NCBI RefSeq assembly: GCF_914768025.1
Contig: NZ_CAJZCE010000012.1
Coordinates: 1-64,000, forward strand
Length of the DNA stretch: 64,000 nucleotides
Reading direction: 5' to 3'
From: Snodgrassella gandavensis
GTDB lineage: Bacteria; Pseudomonadota; Gammaproteobacteria; Burkholderiales; Neisseriaceae
Part shown: positions 54,789 to 64,000 of the stretch, piece after piece
How positions within the stretch are numbered: the first letter of the stretch is position 1
Layout: the number at the start of each line of letters is the position of its first letter
Program-made: the position numbers and the translations under genes
Notes under the pieces: generated by a model
Told to the model about the DNA's origin: nothing
Seen by the model: the letters and a program-made list of their open reading frames with translations, nothing else
Database searches by the model: none

Positions 54789-56114
54789 ATGTTATCGATT
54801 ATCAAACGATATAGCCGTAATTTGGCCTGGCAAATTCTCTTTGCCCTGATCATGGGGGTAGCGGTAGGATTGTATCTGCATACTTTTGCAGATCCGTCAC
54901 ACCCGTACTACAAAACCTATCAATCCTGGGTAGTCAACGTATTACAGCCAATGGGCGATATCTTTATCCGCCTGATTAAAATGATTGTGCTGCCGATTAT
55001 CCTCAGTACCCTGACTCTGGGAATTGCTGGGCTGGGTAATTCCAAAAGCCTGGGCAGACTGGGTGGTAAAACCATTTTGTACTTTGAAATCATCACCACC
55101 GTTGCCATCGGTGTAGGCATACTCTTTGGTAACCTGTTTCACCCCGGTAGCGGTATTGATATTTCCAATCTGCAACACACCAGTGTTACCCAGTACGTAC
55201 AGAAAAGTGAGACATTGGCTGAGAAACCGCATGGTCTGGTTGTGATGATTCTGGACATGATTCCGCATAACATCTTTGATTCCCTCAGCTCAGGTGAAAT
55301 CCTGCCAGTAATCTTTTTCTGCGTATTCTTTGGTTTGGGTTTAACCAAACTGCCCGACAATCAGCGCCTGTTCTTCTCGGATTTTCTGAAAGTCATCTCC
55401 GATGTAATGTTTAAAATCACCAACATGATTATGCGCTATGCGCCGATTGGTGTGTTTGGCCTGATGACAGTTACCATCAGCAAATTCGGTTTTGGTTCAC
55501 TGATTCCACTGATGAAACTGATCCTCATTGTTTATCTGGCGATGATTGTGTTTACACTGGTGATTCTGGGGGGCGTGGCCTATTTCTGCCGCTTTAACAT
55601 TTTCACCATTATCAAAATTCTCAAAGACGAGCTGATTGTTGCTTTCTCAACCTCCAGTTCTGAAACCGCGCTGCCAAAAATGATTGAGAAAATGGAAGCA
55701 TATGGCGCGCCGAAATCCATTACCAGCTTTGTGATTCCTACTGGCTACTCATTTAATCTGGATGGTTCTACCCTGTATCAGAGTATTGCCGTTATCTTTC
55801 TGGCACAGCTATATGGTATTTCCCTGTCTGTAACAGATCAGGTAATGATCGTGATTACCCTGATGGTGGCTTCCAAAGGGATTGCCGGTGTGCCCGGGGT
55901 ATCATTTCTGGTATTATCAGCTACATTGGCCACCACATCCATCCCGCTAGAAGGTCTGGGCTTTATTCTGGGTATCGACCGTATTCTGGATATGGGGCGC
56001 ACTGTAGTAAATGTAATCGGTAATGCATTGGCTTCACTGGTTATCTCGCGCTGGGAACATGATTTTGATGATGAAAAAGCGCGAGAATACGAAAAATCAC
56101 TTGGTATTAAATAA
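54789..56114 (+). CDS. Glutamate/dicarboxylate:cation symporter (DAACS, GltP-like)
   Basis: A 441-residue inner-membrane transporter of the dicarboxylate/amino acid:cation symporter family. The re-entrant loop signature AFSTSSSETALPKMIEKME and the second-hairpin segment SFVIPTGYSFNLDGSTLYQSIAVIFLAQLYG, plus GVPGVSFLVLSATLATTSIPLEGLGFILGIDRILDMGRTVVNVIGNALASLVI, place it with GltP/GltT rather than DctA. Probable substrates are glutamate and aspartate. It interrupts the fdhD-fdhE pair. A terminator follows. Confidence 0.92.
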   Translation: MLSIIKRYSRNLAWQILFALIMGVAVGLYLHTFADPSHPYYKTYQSWVVNVLQPMGDIFIRLIKMIVLPIILSTLTLGIAGLGNSKSLGRLGGKTILYFEIITTVAIGVGILFGNLFHPGSGIDISNLQHTSVTQYVQKSETLAEKPHGLVVMILDMIPHNIFDSLSSGEILPVIFFCVFFGLGLTKLPDNQRLFFSDFLKVISDVMFKITNMIMRYAPIGVFGLMTVTISKFGFGSLIPLMKLILIVYLAMIVFTLVILGGVAYFCRFNIFTIIKILKDELIVAFSTSSSETALPKMIEKMEAYGAPKSITSFVIPTGYSFNLDGSTLYQSIAVIFLAQLYGISLSVTDQVMIVITLMVASKGIAGVPGVSFLVLSATLATTSIPLEGLGFILGIDRILDMGRTVVNVIGNALASLVISRWEHDFDDEKAREYEKSLGIK

Positions 56115-56131
56115 TTTAGTTTATGCAATCA

Positions 56132-56160
56132 AAAGGTTCAGAGATATCTGAACCTTTTTT
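56132..56160 (+). terminator. Terminator after the symporter gene
   Basis: AAAAGGTTCAGA-GATA-TCTGAACCTTTT continues to TTATT. A perfect 12-bp stem with a four-base loop. Confidence 0.9.
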
Positions 56161-56366
56161 ATTGTCTGCTGATAACTTATCCGTGTGTATAAAGCGCGGT
56201 ACAGCAGACATTACTGCCATCTGCTTTTAGCAGCACAGGCAAAATAGTCAGTAGCAAATCCAGACAGAATGCATGATTTTAGTTAAACTTGGTTATTTTA
56301 GTCATTGATAATGGTATTAGCACCATCGCATCATGATGAGCAACCATTATCAGGTAGCGTAGATAC

Positions 56367-57296
56367 ATGAAAACACAAGCAACACCGGAAGCCATACAGT
56401 CACAGGAATTTTTTCATATCCCGTTCTGGCAGCAGCCTCAGGCTGATATTTTCAGCCAGCGTGCATTGCGCCTGAATGAACTGGCAGCAGAAGACAGCAG
56501 CGACTGGCAGCCATATTTACAGCTTCTTGCTGCCATCTGCAATGCCCAGCAAACCTTGCTGGAACGCTATGCAGAAACCGTATGGGTGCAGCCGTCAGCA
56601 GATACGGATGAATTTCCGCTTACTCCAGCATTACTAAGTGCCAATCACGATTTAACAGACCGTCTGTTTACGGATTTACATGCTTTACTGCAACAGCAAT
56701 TGACACCAACAGCTGCACAGGTATGGAAAGAATTATTGCAGCTTGATAGCGAAGAACGCAGCCAGTTGTGCCAGCAAGCATTAAACCAGCAGCTCGGCGT
56801 GGCGCAGCAGGATTATCAAATTTGGGTAAACGCCGTGGTGCAGATTATCTATACCCATGCTGCGCTGAATTTAGCGTCTACAGCAGTTAAACCATTACCT
56901 GAACCGGGATTTTGTCCATGTTGCGGTACTGATGCCGTAGGTGCGGTGATAATCGGACATGGTGAACTTGAGGGTCTGCGCTATCTGTGCTGTGGTGTAT
57001 GCAACAGCCGCTGGCACAGCGTGCGTGCGCGGTGCAGTTTCTGTGATAACAGCCGCGATTTAGGTGTACACCGCATCGAACAGGCAAATGAGGGGGTATT
57101 GTCTGGTGCGGAAGCTGAGTGCTGTCCGAGCTGCCATGCCTATCGCAAGCGCTATCGTCTGGCCAAACAGCAGTATGCCGATCCGATCGCCGATGATTTG
57201 GCCTCTTTAGCACTGGACATATTGCTAAATCAAGAAGACTGGCAACGTGGTGGTGCCAATCCGTTTTTACTAATGGGTAAAACACCGAAACACTAA
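56367..57296 (+). CDS. fdhE: Formate dehydrogenase formation protein FdhE
   Basis: A 309-residue cytoplasmic maturation factor that binds the formate dehydrogenase catalytic subunit before Tat export. The C-terminal rubredoxin-like zinc/iron region has four CxxC motifs: CPCCGTDAVG, CCGVCNSRWH, CSFCDNSRDL and CCPSCHAYRK. The N-terminal half is helical (HIPFWQQPQADIFSQRALRLNELA). It ends with a typical FdhE tail and a hairpin terminator. Completes the formate dehydrogenase set. Confidence 0.94.
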   Translation: MKTQATPEAIQSQEFFHIPFWQQPQADIFSQRALRLNELAAEDSSDWQPYLQLLAAICNAQQTLLERYAETVWVQPSADTDEFPLTPALLSANHDLTDRLFTDLHALLQQQLTPTAAQVWKELLQLDSEERSQLCQQALNQQLGVAQQDYQIWVNAVVQIIYTHAALNLASTAVKPLPEPGFCPCCGTDAVGAVIIGHGELEGLRYLCCGVCNSRWHSVRARCSFCDNSRDLGVHRIEQANEGVLSGAEAECCPSCHAYRKRYRLAKQQYADPIADDLASLALDILLNQEDWQRGGANPFLLMGKTPKH

Positions 57297-57306
57297 AACC
57301 AGCCGC

Positions 57307-57350
57307 AAGCTGTTTAGCTCAAATCAAAAATCAGGAGCTAAACAGCTTTA
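57307..57350 (+). terminator. Terminator after fdhE
   Basis: AAGCTGTTTAGCTC (57307-57320) pairs with GAGCTAAACAGCTT (57335-57348) with a 14-base loop and a short T run. Confidence 0.8.
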
Positions 57351-57435
57351 ACAAAAACGGTTGATTATTTATTGATAAATGGTCTGAATAATCTGGCCAT
57401 AATTAGATTTTTTTTGCAACAAGTGAGTAACTACA

Positions 57436-57993
57436 ATGGCAAAACAGGAGAATTTTTTTTGCATGGCAATAGGCCTTTTACTTATTGTGCTTGGGGTAAC
57501 AAGTATTGTTGACAGTATTCATAATAAGCAGAAGCATTATATTCCCTTGCAAAATAAAGCCAAATATCTGTTATCTCTGGATTGTACCCATCAGGAATGC
57601 GTTACCGATGGACAAATGATATATGATCATCCGGAAAATATATCCAGTAAATCCATAAATACCCCCATTTATCATTTTCGCTATTATTTTCAGGCGGGGG
57701 ATCAAACCTATGACAATAATGATCTACCGGTTTTTAGCGAAGGATTGGGTTTCAATAAAGGCGGAATGCGCTATATCCCTGCTGGGCGTTGGAATTCCAA
57801 TGGGTTTACACCAGAAAAAATAATCTATGACCCTCATAACCCAAGTATAAATTTACCATTGGCGTATGCTAAAGTTCTGCCAGAGATACCTAATCCTTAT
57901 GATATTTTTCAAGGTTTATTTATTCTGGCAGGTGGGATTATGTTTACGATAAATTTGTACAGGGGTAAAAATTTATTTAGAAAAAATAAATGA
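57436..57993 (+). CDS. Membrane protein of unknown function with two terminal helices
   Basis: A 185-residue protein. A hydrophobic helix at residues about 9-25 (FCMAIGLLLIVLGVTSIVD) and another at about 160-176 (IFQGLFILAGGIMFTINLY) flank a polar domain of about 125 residues with two cysteines close together (SLDCTHQECVTDG). Two-helix membrane proteins with an exposed central domain of this layout occur in DUF3592-like families. I recognise no function. A T8 run lies near its start (within GAGAATTTTTTTTGC). Confidence 0.6.
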   Translation: MAKQENFFCMAIGLLLIVLGVTSIVDSIHNKQKHYIPLQNKAKYLLSLDCTHQECVTDGQMIYDHPENISSKSINTPIYHFRYYFQAGDQTYDNNDLPVFSEGLGFNKGGMRYIPAGRWNSNGFTPEKIIYDPHNPSINLPLAYAKVLPEIPNPYDIFQGLFILAGGIMFTINLYRGKNLFRKNK

Positions 57994-58350
57994 GCCTGAA
58001 GCTTTAAAACAAAGTTCAATATTATTAGCCAATGATAATATTTCCAGACTGATCTGTTTGCACTGACCATGCATTTTCAAACATCTGTTTAAGCCTACAG
58101 TCCTCGGTTTATTTAGCTAGGATTTAAAACTAATTGCCGCTAAAATACAGCACAAATCCTAAAAGCTTGGATTTTTTATTGGCAAACAAGATAGAGGAAT
58201 TTTCGATATTTTTCATGTCAACCATCATAGATTAATCTGCACTAATATTGGTCACATTTGATGTGGATACTCACGAAGTTATTAGTACGGAAGCCAGCCT
58301 TGTCAATGTTGGCGATATTGAAGTGCAAAGTCTTGCTAGAGCAAATCATA
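57994..58350. other. Intergenic region before the GNAT gene
   Basis: About 350 bases. A frame ending in EVQSLARANHNENRKQVG (TAA near 58374) is open but I could not identify it and it lacks a start. The track ORF begins in this region at 58258, but the homologous GNAT start is at 58351. Confidence 0.4.
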
Positions 58351-58851
58351 ATGAAAATAGGAAACAAGTTGGGTAATGCTGCATCTAAAATCGAAGTAAA
58401 ACCATACTCTTCACGCTATGCCTCTGAAATATGCGATTTGTTTCATTCGTCTATTCATGCTATTGATACCGATATTTATAGCAAAGCACAGCAAGAAGCA
58501 TGGTGCTCAACACCACCAGATTATCAGAAGTGGTTAGAACGTTTAGATAACACTCAGCCTTGGATGGCTATCTTTGGTTCAAGCCTTGCGGGGTTTGTTG
58601 AACTTGGAGATGATGGTTACATAGACTGTCTGTACGTGCATCCTGACTTTCAAAAGCGTGGCATAGCTAGAAAACTCTATGACCATGTGCTTGACTTGGC
58701 CCACCAGAAAAAGCTTTCACAATTAAGTGTAGATGCTTCAAAAGTGGCTATGCCAATTTTCAAAAAATGGGGTTTTAAAATAAAGCGGGCTAACAAAATA
58801 TCCAGAGAAAATCAGGTACTGATAAATTACCATATGTATAAACCACTTTGA
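58351..58851 (+). CDS. GNAT family N-acetyltransferase
   Basis: A 166-residue acetyltransferase starting at MKIGNKLGNAASKIEVKPYSSRYASEICDLF (ATG at 58351). The acetyl-CoA binding loop is VHPDFQKRGIARKLYDHV (the Q/R-x-x-G-x-G/A motif) followed by DLAHQKKLSQLSVDASKVAMPIFKKWGF. Family and cofactor are clear; the acceptor (small molecule, protein or toxin target) is not. It is bounded by AT-rich sequence in the accessory segment. Confidence 0.82.
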   Translation: MKIGNKLGNAASKIEVKPYSSRYASEICDLFHSSIHAIDTDIYSKAQQEAWCSTPPDYQKWLERLDNTQPWMAIFGSSLAGFVELGDDGYIDCLYVHPDFQKRGIARKLYDHVLDLAHQKKLSQLSVDASKVAMPIFKKWGFKIKRANKISRENQVLINYHMYKPL

Positions 58852-59098
58852 TTTTTATTGAGACCTTTGTACGGTAAAGCTTCACTCAAACTAAATTTTT
58901 AACCGCATTTATCCAGAATTTTAGTTAGAAAATAAGTTAATTTTTTTATATTGATACAGGCTAAAACATTAGGATAGTAAGACGATACGAGAGAAATTAT
59001 TTAATAATTTCAATCAGATTTTTTAATGATGTATTTTATTTATGCTGAGATTCATTAATATCAATTTTGATAGTTTGTGAGCTTTATCAGTTAATCCT

Positions 59099-59135
59099 AC
59101 AAACAGCCCAAGCCTATAAAGCTTGGGCTGTTTGT
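59099..59135 (-). terminator. Terminator after the rtcB-like paralogue
   Basis: ACAAACAGCCCAAGC-CTATAAA-GCTTGGGCTGTTTGT, a perfect 15-bp stem immediately downstream of the minus-strand gene stop at 59140. Confidence 0.9.
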
Positions 59136-59139
59136 ATGA

Positions 59140-60471
59140 TTATGCTTTAAAAGTAATCCAGGGTTTAAGTTTTACTACTGGCTGAATTAAACCGGCATTT
59201 TCTTGGGCTTCGATTACTGGTGTAATCGGTTTATAGGCGGCAGGTGCTTCTTCACGTAAACGTTCCTCTTTTAAGGTAATACATTGCCATGGCAAATCAA
59301 CCTTATCAGATGCCACTTTTTTGCTACGCATTGATTGCCGCCTTTCTGCTCTGCCTGCACCGTGTGAGCAAGACCATAACCAGTCTGGATTTCCTTTGCC
59401 AAGCGCTACATAAGAGTAGTCTCCCATTGAGCCGGGGATTAATACAATTTCGCCATTATTGGCTGGTGTGGCTCCTTTGCGGTGAATGTTCATTCCATGC
59501 TCAGGTAAAATAATGTTATGCGAAATATCCACGATTAACTGACTATTATCGTGTTTAAAAATCGCCATTAATTCTTTACGTATCAATTCGGTGATGACGA
59601 TTCGGTTAATCCATGCATAACGTGCTGCAACGCCCATTGCCTGCAAGTAATTTTGTGCATTTTCATCTGCTAAACCAAATAATCCTGATGTTGGATATTT
59701 TTCATTTACTGGCCATAAGGCTTTGGCTTTATCTTGCCAGCGGTTGCCAATATAAAATCCCACATCGCGTGAACCGGTATGAATCATTATTACAATAGCA
59801 TTTTTCTTTAACCCCATTTGATAAGCTAAATGTCGATCAAGGATTTTATCAACAATTTGTAACTCAACAAAATGGTTACCTGAGCCAACTGTACCCAAGC
59901 TTGCAGGGCGGATAATATTTCGTGACTCAAAAAAGGCCTCTGGCGCGTATTTGCTATCTGTTGTGATTAATGACTGCTCTGATATTTGATTAATTTTCGC
60001 AAGTAGCCGCTTAAAATTGACGTGTTGCCACAAACCTTGTTGTGGTAATGCTGCTATCCATGCCGCTATGCCTTCATCAAACAATGTTTGAAAGGATTGC
60101 GGTGTAACAGGAATATTACGCTCGTCTTGCAATAATACGCGTTTGAGTTGCGCGATAATGGATGATTTTTGTTCATTCACTTCATCATGGCTTAAACCAG
60201 TGGTCAAAAGGCGCATACCGCAGTTGATATCAGTGCCAATGGCTGCCGGAATGACTAAATCTTCTGTTGTTGCCACGATACTGCCCACCGGTGCAATCGC
60301 TCCCGGATGAACATCGGGCGTTGCTCGCGCTGCGCACACGTGTCCTAAGCTGTTAGGTACGTTGACCGATGCAAAATCCAGTAACTGCTTTACTGCTTTT
60401 TCTTCTAAAGGTAAAGCTTGCAGTAATAATACTTGAGCAGTGGTGTTTTGTTGATTAAAAGTATAGATATT
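59140..60471 (-). pseudogene. RtcB-family RNA ligase paralogue, 5'-truncated
   Basis: Second RtcB-type protein, divergent from the 36486 copy. Active-site segments are all present: GTDINCGM (metal Cys), SGNHFVELQ, MIHTGSRDVG, DISHNI and CSHGAGRAERR (guanylated His). The track starts at a GTG (60339) inside the conserved PDVHPG region. The frame stays open and homologous-looking upstream (NIYTFNQQNTTAQV onward, then LPLEEKAVKQLLDFASVNVPNSLGHVC) but has no start codon before it runs into VirB4-like sequence on the other strand. I infer the original 5' end and promoter were lost at the breakpoint near 60475. Confidence 0.8.
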
Positions 60472-60472
60472 A

Positions 60473-62632
60473 GTGGGTAGGCTCAGTAATGCAGGGATTA
60501 AAGTAAAACGTCTCGGTGCTCATGAGGTTCACGATTGGTTATTGCGTTGGTTCAATCCTTATCCGAACATGCTTGGTAATGAGGCGATTAACCGCGATTA
60601 CTTTTATAAACTGGTGGGCTATCCCCCTGAAGTGGAAGAAGGCGAATTAGATCTTGTCAGTGGTGTCGGTTTTAGTGAGCGCTTGTTTTTCAACAAGCTG
60701 CGCTCAGATGTAGATAAAGGCTTATGGTATTTTGATAACTGCCCGCATCGGGTGCTGGTGTTAGATAAACTACGTTCACTGCCAAGTGTTGGGCATATCA
60801 CCGGAGAAGCTAAAAAAGGCGGTGATGCCATTAATGCGCTGTTTGACCAGATGCCCGAAGATACGTTGCTTTGTATCACAATGGTCGTCACACCACAGGA
60901 TATTTTAGAATCCCATCTTAACTACTTAGCTAAAAAATTGGTGGGAGAAACCCTAGCCTCAGAACAAACCCGTGATGATGTGGATGATGCGCGTAAACTG
61001 ATTGGGAGTTCCCACAAACTCTATCGTGCTTCGGTTGCATTCTATTTACGAGGTCAAACCGAGCAATTATTACCAGAACGAGAACTGGCACTCTGTAATG
61101 TGATGCTAGGGGCTGGACTGCAACCCATTCGAGAAAAAGATGAAATCGCTCCACTCAATAGCTATTTACGTTGGTTGCCTTGTGTCTATAACCCTGTGAA
61201 AGATAAAAAACAGTGGTATACCCAACTGATGTTTGCGCAGCATGTGGCTAACCTTACGCCCGTGTGGGGAAGAAGCCAAGGTACGGGACATCCTGGCATT
61301 ACCTTTTTTAATTGTGGGGGTGTCACCGTCACCTTTGATCTTCTCAATAAACTCGACCGACAAATGAATGCTCATTTATTCTTATTCGAGCCTACGGGAT
61401 CAGGAAAATCAGCAACGCTCAATAATATCCTCAGTCAAATCACGGCGATTTATACACCACGGCTATTTATTGTCGAAGCGGGTAATTCGTTTGGTTTATT
61501 TGGTGATTTAGCGGGACGCCAAGGATTAACAGTCAACAAAGTACGACTCGCACCGGGTTCTGGTGTGAGCCTTGCCCCCTTTGTGGATGCTAAGAGGTTA
61601 GTACAAACCCCGTATGAGGTTGAAATACTCGATGTCGATAAACTGGATGAGGATTTGCCACAAAATACGCCTACTGAAAACACCACGGAAGATGAGCAAC
61701 GGGACGTACACGGTGAACTTGAAATCACCACTCGAATGATGATTACCGGCGGTGAAGAAAAAGAAGAAGCACGCATGACGAGAGCTGACCGTAGCATGAT
61801 ACGGCAATGTATTGTCGATGCCGCTGAAGAATGTGAGCAAAATAATCGCATGGTACTCACGCAAGATATTCGTGATGCGTTAAGAAGGCGTGCACAAATT
61901 GGACAATTACCCGAAGCCAGAGCCAACCGACTATTAGAAATGGCGGATGCAATGGATATGTTCTGTCAGAGAATGGACGGCGACATGTTTAATAAACCCG
62001 GAACGCCTTGGCCTGTAACCGATATTACCATTGTGGATCTCGCCACCTTTGCTAGAGAAGGCCATAACGCACAGCTTTCAATTGCTTATATCTCATTGAT
62101 TAATACCGTCAACAACATCGCTGAACGAGACCAATTTTTAGGACAACCGATTATCTTTGTCACCGACGAAGGGCATATCATTACCAAAAATCCGCTGCTT
62201 TCACCTCACGTGGTAAAAATTACCAAAATGTGGCGAAAACTCGGGGCTTGGTATTGGCTAGCGACCCAAAATGTCGATGATTTACCTAAAGCCGCTGAGC
62301 TAATGCTCAATATGATCGAATGGTGGATTTGTCTCAACATGCCACCGGATGAAGTGGTGAAAATTGCCCGTTTTCGTAAGCTGAATGACGCACAAAAGGC
62401 ATTGATGTTATCCGCCCGTAAAGAATCAGGTAAATACACGGAAGGTGTGATTTTATCAAAATCAATGGAAGTGCTCTTTCGAGCGGTGCCACCGAGTCTC
62501 TATTTAGCCCTCGCCATGACCGAGCCAGAGGAAAAGAAGGAGCGTTATCAGCTAATGCAACAACACGGCATCAGTGAATTAGATGCTGCTATTTTAGTGG
62601 CTGAAATGATGGATAAAAAACGCGGAATATGA
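60473..62632 (+). pseudogene. VirB4-like conjugative transfer ATPase (ICE type), N-terminally truncated
   Basis: A 719-residue piece of a conjugative-element ATPase (PFL_4706/TIGR03744-type TraC/VirB4). The start is a GTG at 60473, but the family protein is normally about 900 or more residues, so roughly the first 200 are absent. HDWLLRWFNPYPNMLGNEAIN and SGVGFSERLFFNKLRSD are early-middle family motifs. Walker A is PTGSGKSATLNN and Walker B-like IIFVTDEGH is near the C-terminus. Adjacent conjugation genes are missing. It abuts the truncated rtcB paralogue on the opposite strand, so both look like debris at a deletion or insertion junction. Confidence 0.85.
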
Positions 62633-62898
62633 TTTTGATTAATGATTTTCTTACAAACAATGAGATATGATTATGAAGCATGAAATAAAAAATGATATCA
62701 ATAGGTTACTAGTAAATTAAACATAAATAATTCTTTCATGAAAAAAATTTTAGAACCGTCCTTTATTAGATTTTGCAAGATTATCAACCAATACATCAAC
62801 TGGTGACATACGATAATTTATAGAGAGTATTATTTAGTATTAGACAATGACAGAAAACTGTTGTTGTCATCATTGATACTAATTCTAAAGAAGATTCC

Positions 62899-64000
62899 TT
62901 AATTAATGGGAACATTCTTCCTCTTCAACAAGAATATGCTAAACAAGCAGATTATTGTACTAATAATAGTTAATATAGCTAATGTAAAATTGAAGGCACT
63001 ATGATAACTCGTAATGATATCATTAAGCATAATTGGCTGAATATTTGTAGCAACATCAGATAGTGGCGCGGTGAGATTTCCACTAGCTACTGAATTTATC
63101 CAGTCTGCTATTACATCGATTGATGAATTATATTTTATTAATAAATCTGGTAAAATACTATTAAGATTAGCTGTTAATAATGAACCATATAATACAACTG
63201 CTATGGCTTCACTACCTAAACGTAATGTATTCAATAAGCCAGCTGCCATACCTGTATGATGAGGTTCAACACAGCTTAACGCTAGCCCATCAACAAGTCC
63301 TGCTGTTAGTCCCATTCCAGCACCGATCATAAATAATGCAAAACCGATTAGGTATAGCTGCCCATCAACACCACCAACTAAAAACAATAAAATTCCGCCA
63401 AAAATCATTAAAATAAGGCTAATAAATATAATAGATATTGCGGAGACTCCGGATGAAACAATTTTTCCTGCTAGTAAAGGGCAGAATAATACGGGAACAG
63501 TTAATGTGATCATGATAATGCCAGCATAAGAAGGGCTGAACTGCATAACGCCAATTAAATAACTTGGATAATAGGTAAGTAAAGTAACAAAGCTGAAACT
63601 AGCAACAACAGGAACGAGAATCAAACCTACATATTTTTTATTTTTTAATAGCGTTAGATTTAACACTGGATTAGTGATCGATTTTTCATACATTACAAAT
63701 ATAACACCCGAAAGAAAGCTAACACCCAACAATATTAATGTTTTCATATTTAACCATCCCCATTGGGCACTTTTGCTAATTGAAAACATTAATAGAAACA
63801 AAGCTATGGTAAAAATTATTGACCCAATTTTATCAAATGGATGTTGATGTCTAGTGAGATTATCTTTTGTTATAGTTGGTGTCATTAGTATTACTACAGC
63901 CAAGACAGCGGTATGTAATATAAAAATAGCTCGCCAGTTGAATAAGTCTAACAAAAAACCTGATATTGTTGGGCCAAATGTAATACCTATGCCCGCTGTT
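62899..64000 (-). CDS. MFS drug/metabolite transporter (DHA2 type), cut at the window edge
   Basis: An inner-membrane efflux or uptake protein, C-terminal part only. It is open to 64000 on the minus strand. The visible beginning TAGIGITFGPTISGFLLDLF is motif C of the DHA2 family (14-helix MFS antiporters such as QacA/EmrB). At least nine more hydrophobic helices follow (WRAIFILHTAVLAVVILMT, GVSFLSGVIFVMYE, GLILVPVVASFSFVTLLTYYPSYLIGVMQFSPSYAGIIMI and so on). Substrate unknown. It is in the accessory segment near the conjugative remnant and has AT-rich codon use. Confidence 0.85.
   Translation of the reverse strand, partial: TAGIGITFGPTISGFLLDLFNWRAIFILHTAVLAVVILMTPTITKDNLTRHQHPFDKIGSIIFTIALFLLMFSISKSAQWGWLNMKTLILLGVSFLSGVIFVMYEKSITNPVLNLTLLKNKKYVGLILVPVVASFSFVTLLTYYPSYLIGVMQFSPSYAGIIMITLTVPVLFCPLLAGKIVSSGVSAISIIFISLILMIFGGILLFLVGGVDGQLYLIGFALFMIGAGMGLTAGLVDGLALSCVEPHHTGMAAGLLNTLRLGSEAIAVVLYGSLLTANLNSILPDLLIKYNSSIDVIADWINSVASGNLTAPLSDVATNIQPIMLNDIITSYHSAFNFTLAILTIISTIICLFSIFLLKRKNVPIN

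Noticed and set aside
58258-58374. Upstream extension of the GNAT ORF and an overlapping frame ending in EVQSLARANHNENRKQVG
   Set aside because: The extension is not GNAT-like. The overlapping frame has no start codon or identifiable family.
62700-62800. Minus-strand peptide RMSPVDVLVDNLAKSNKGRF, transposase-like tail
   Set aside because: Only about 20 residues. The resemblance is too weak to name an element.
1-64000. tRNA, rRNA and CRISPR arrays
   Set aside because: I scanned by eye for T-loop motifs, rRNA segments and spaced direct repeats and found none. A covariance-model scan would be needed to exclude small RNAs.

Overview
The window looks like chromosome of a betaproteobacterium of the Neisseriaceae, most plausibly Snodgrassella (bee-gut symbiont) or a close relative. 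This is inference from gene content and composition: Neisseria-type housekeeping genes (rsmI, diaA, a dolP-like BON lipoprotein, nlpD, mlaC, lemA), a succinyl-CoA:acetate CoA-transferase, a Cys-type membrane formate dehydrogenase, fairly low GC, many decayed insertion sequences and a poly-G promoter tract. I saw no rRNA, tRNA or CRISPR array.

Layout. 1-4760: oxidoreductase cluster (aldo/keto reductase, frameshifted iron alcohol dehydrogenase, two Rossmann-fold dehydrogenases) next to a divergent LysR regulator whose promoter region carries an 11-G tract. 4760-5120: IS remnant. 5125-20180: core genes (methyltransferase, Bax-inhibitor-1 family protein, queE/queD, ubiB, NlpC/P60 hydrolase, dolP-like/diaA, rsmI, nlpD, isochorismatase-like hydrolase with a divergent Lrp regulator, ubiX, polyamine-binding lipoprotein) plus an unknown gene preceded by an aromatic-rich leader peptide and a terminator, i.e. 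a transcription attenuator. 20488-31163: alaS, mlaC, yeaQ, a SUKH/HEAT-like immunity-type gene, glyA, the CoA-transferase and miaA. 31164-33396: a gene graveyard with transposase fragments and a GyrI-like fragment. 33397-45009: nadK, recN, a frameshifted rtcB, tusA, pyrC, a thioesterase, ydcH, lemA, two TPM-domain genes and a DjlA-like J protein.

45498-57296 forms one physiological unit. modABC and modE (minus strand, with a ModE-type operator upstream of modA) bring in and sense molybdate. The divergent fdnGHI operon encodes the molybdenum/tungsten formate dehydrogenase, and fdhD and fdhE provide its maturation factors. A glutamate/dicarboxylate symporter sits between fdhD and fdhE.

57400-64000 is accessory: a membrane protein, a GNAT acetyltransferase, a second RtcB paralogue that has lost its 5' end, a head-to-head N-terminally truncated VirB4-like ATPase of an integrative conjugative element, and an MFS drug-efflux-type transporter running off the right edge. 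The rtcB paralogue/VirB4 junction near 60475 is a clear rearrangement breakpoint.

Most noteworthy observations: the attenuator in front of an unknown gene, the G11 tract lying between promoter-like hexamers, the damage to both rtcB genes, the conjugative-element breakpoint, and a recurrent intergenic ACTGCCTGAA motif resembling neisserial uptake sequences.
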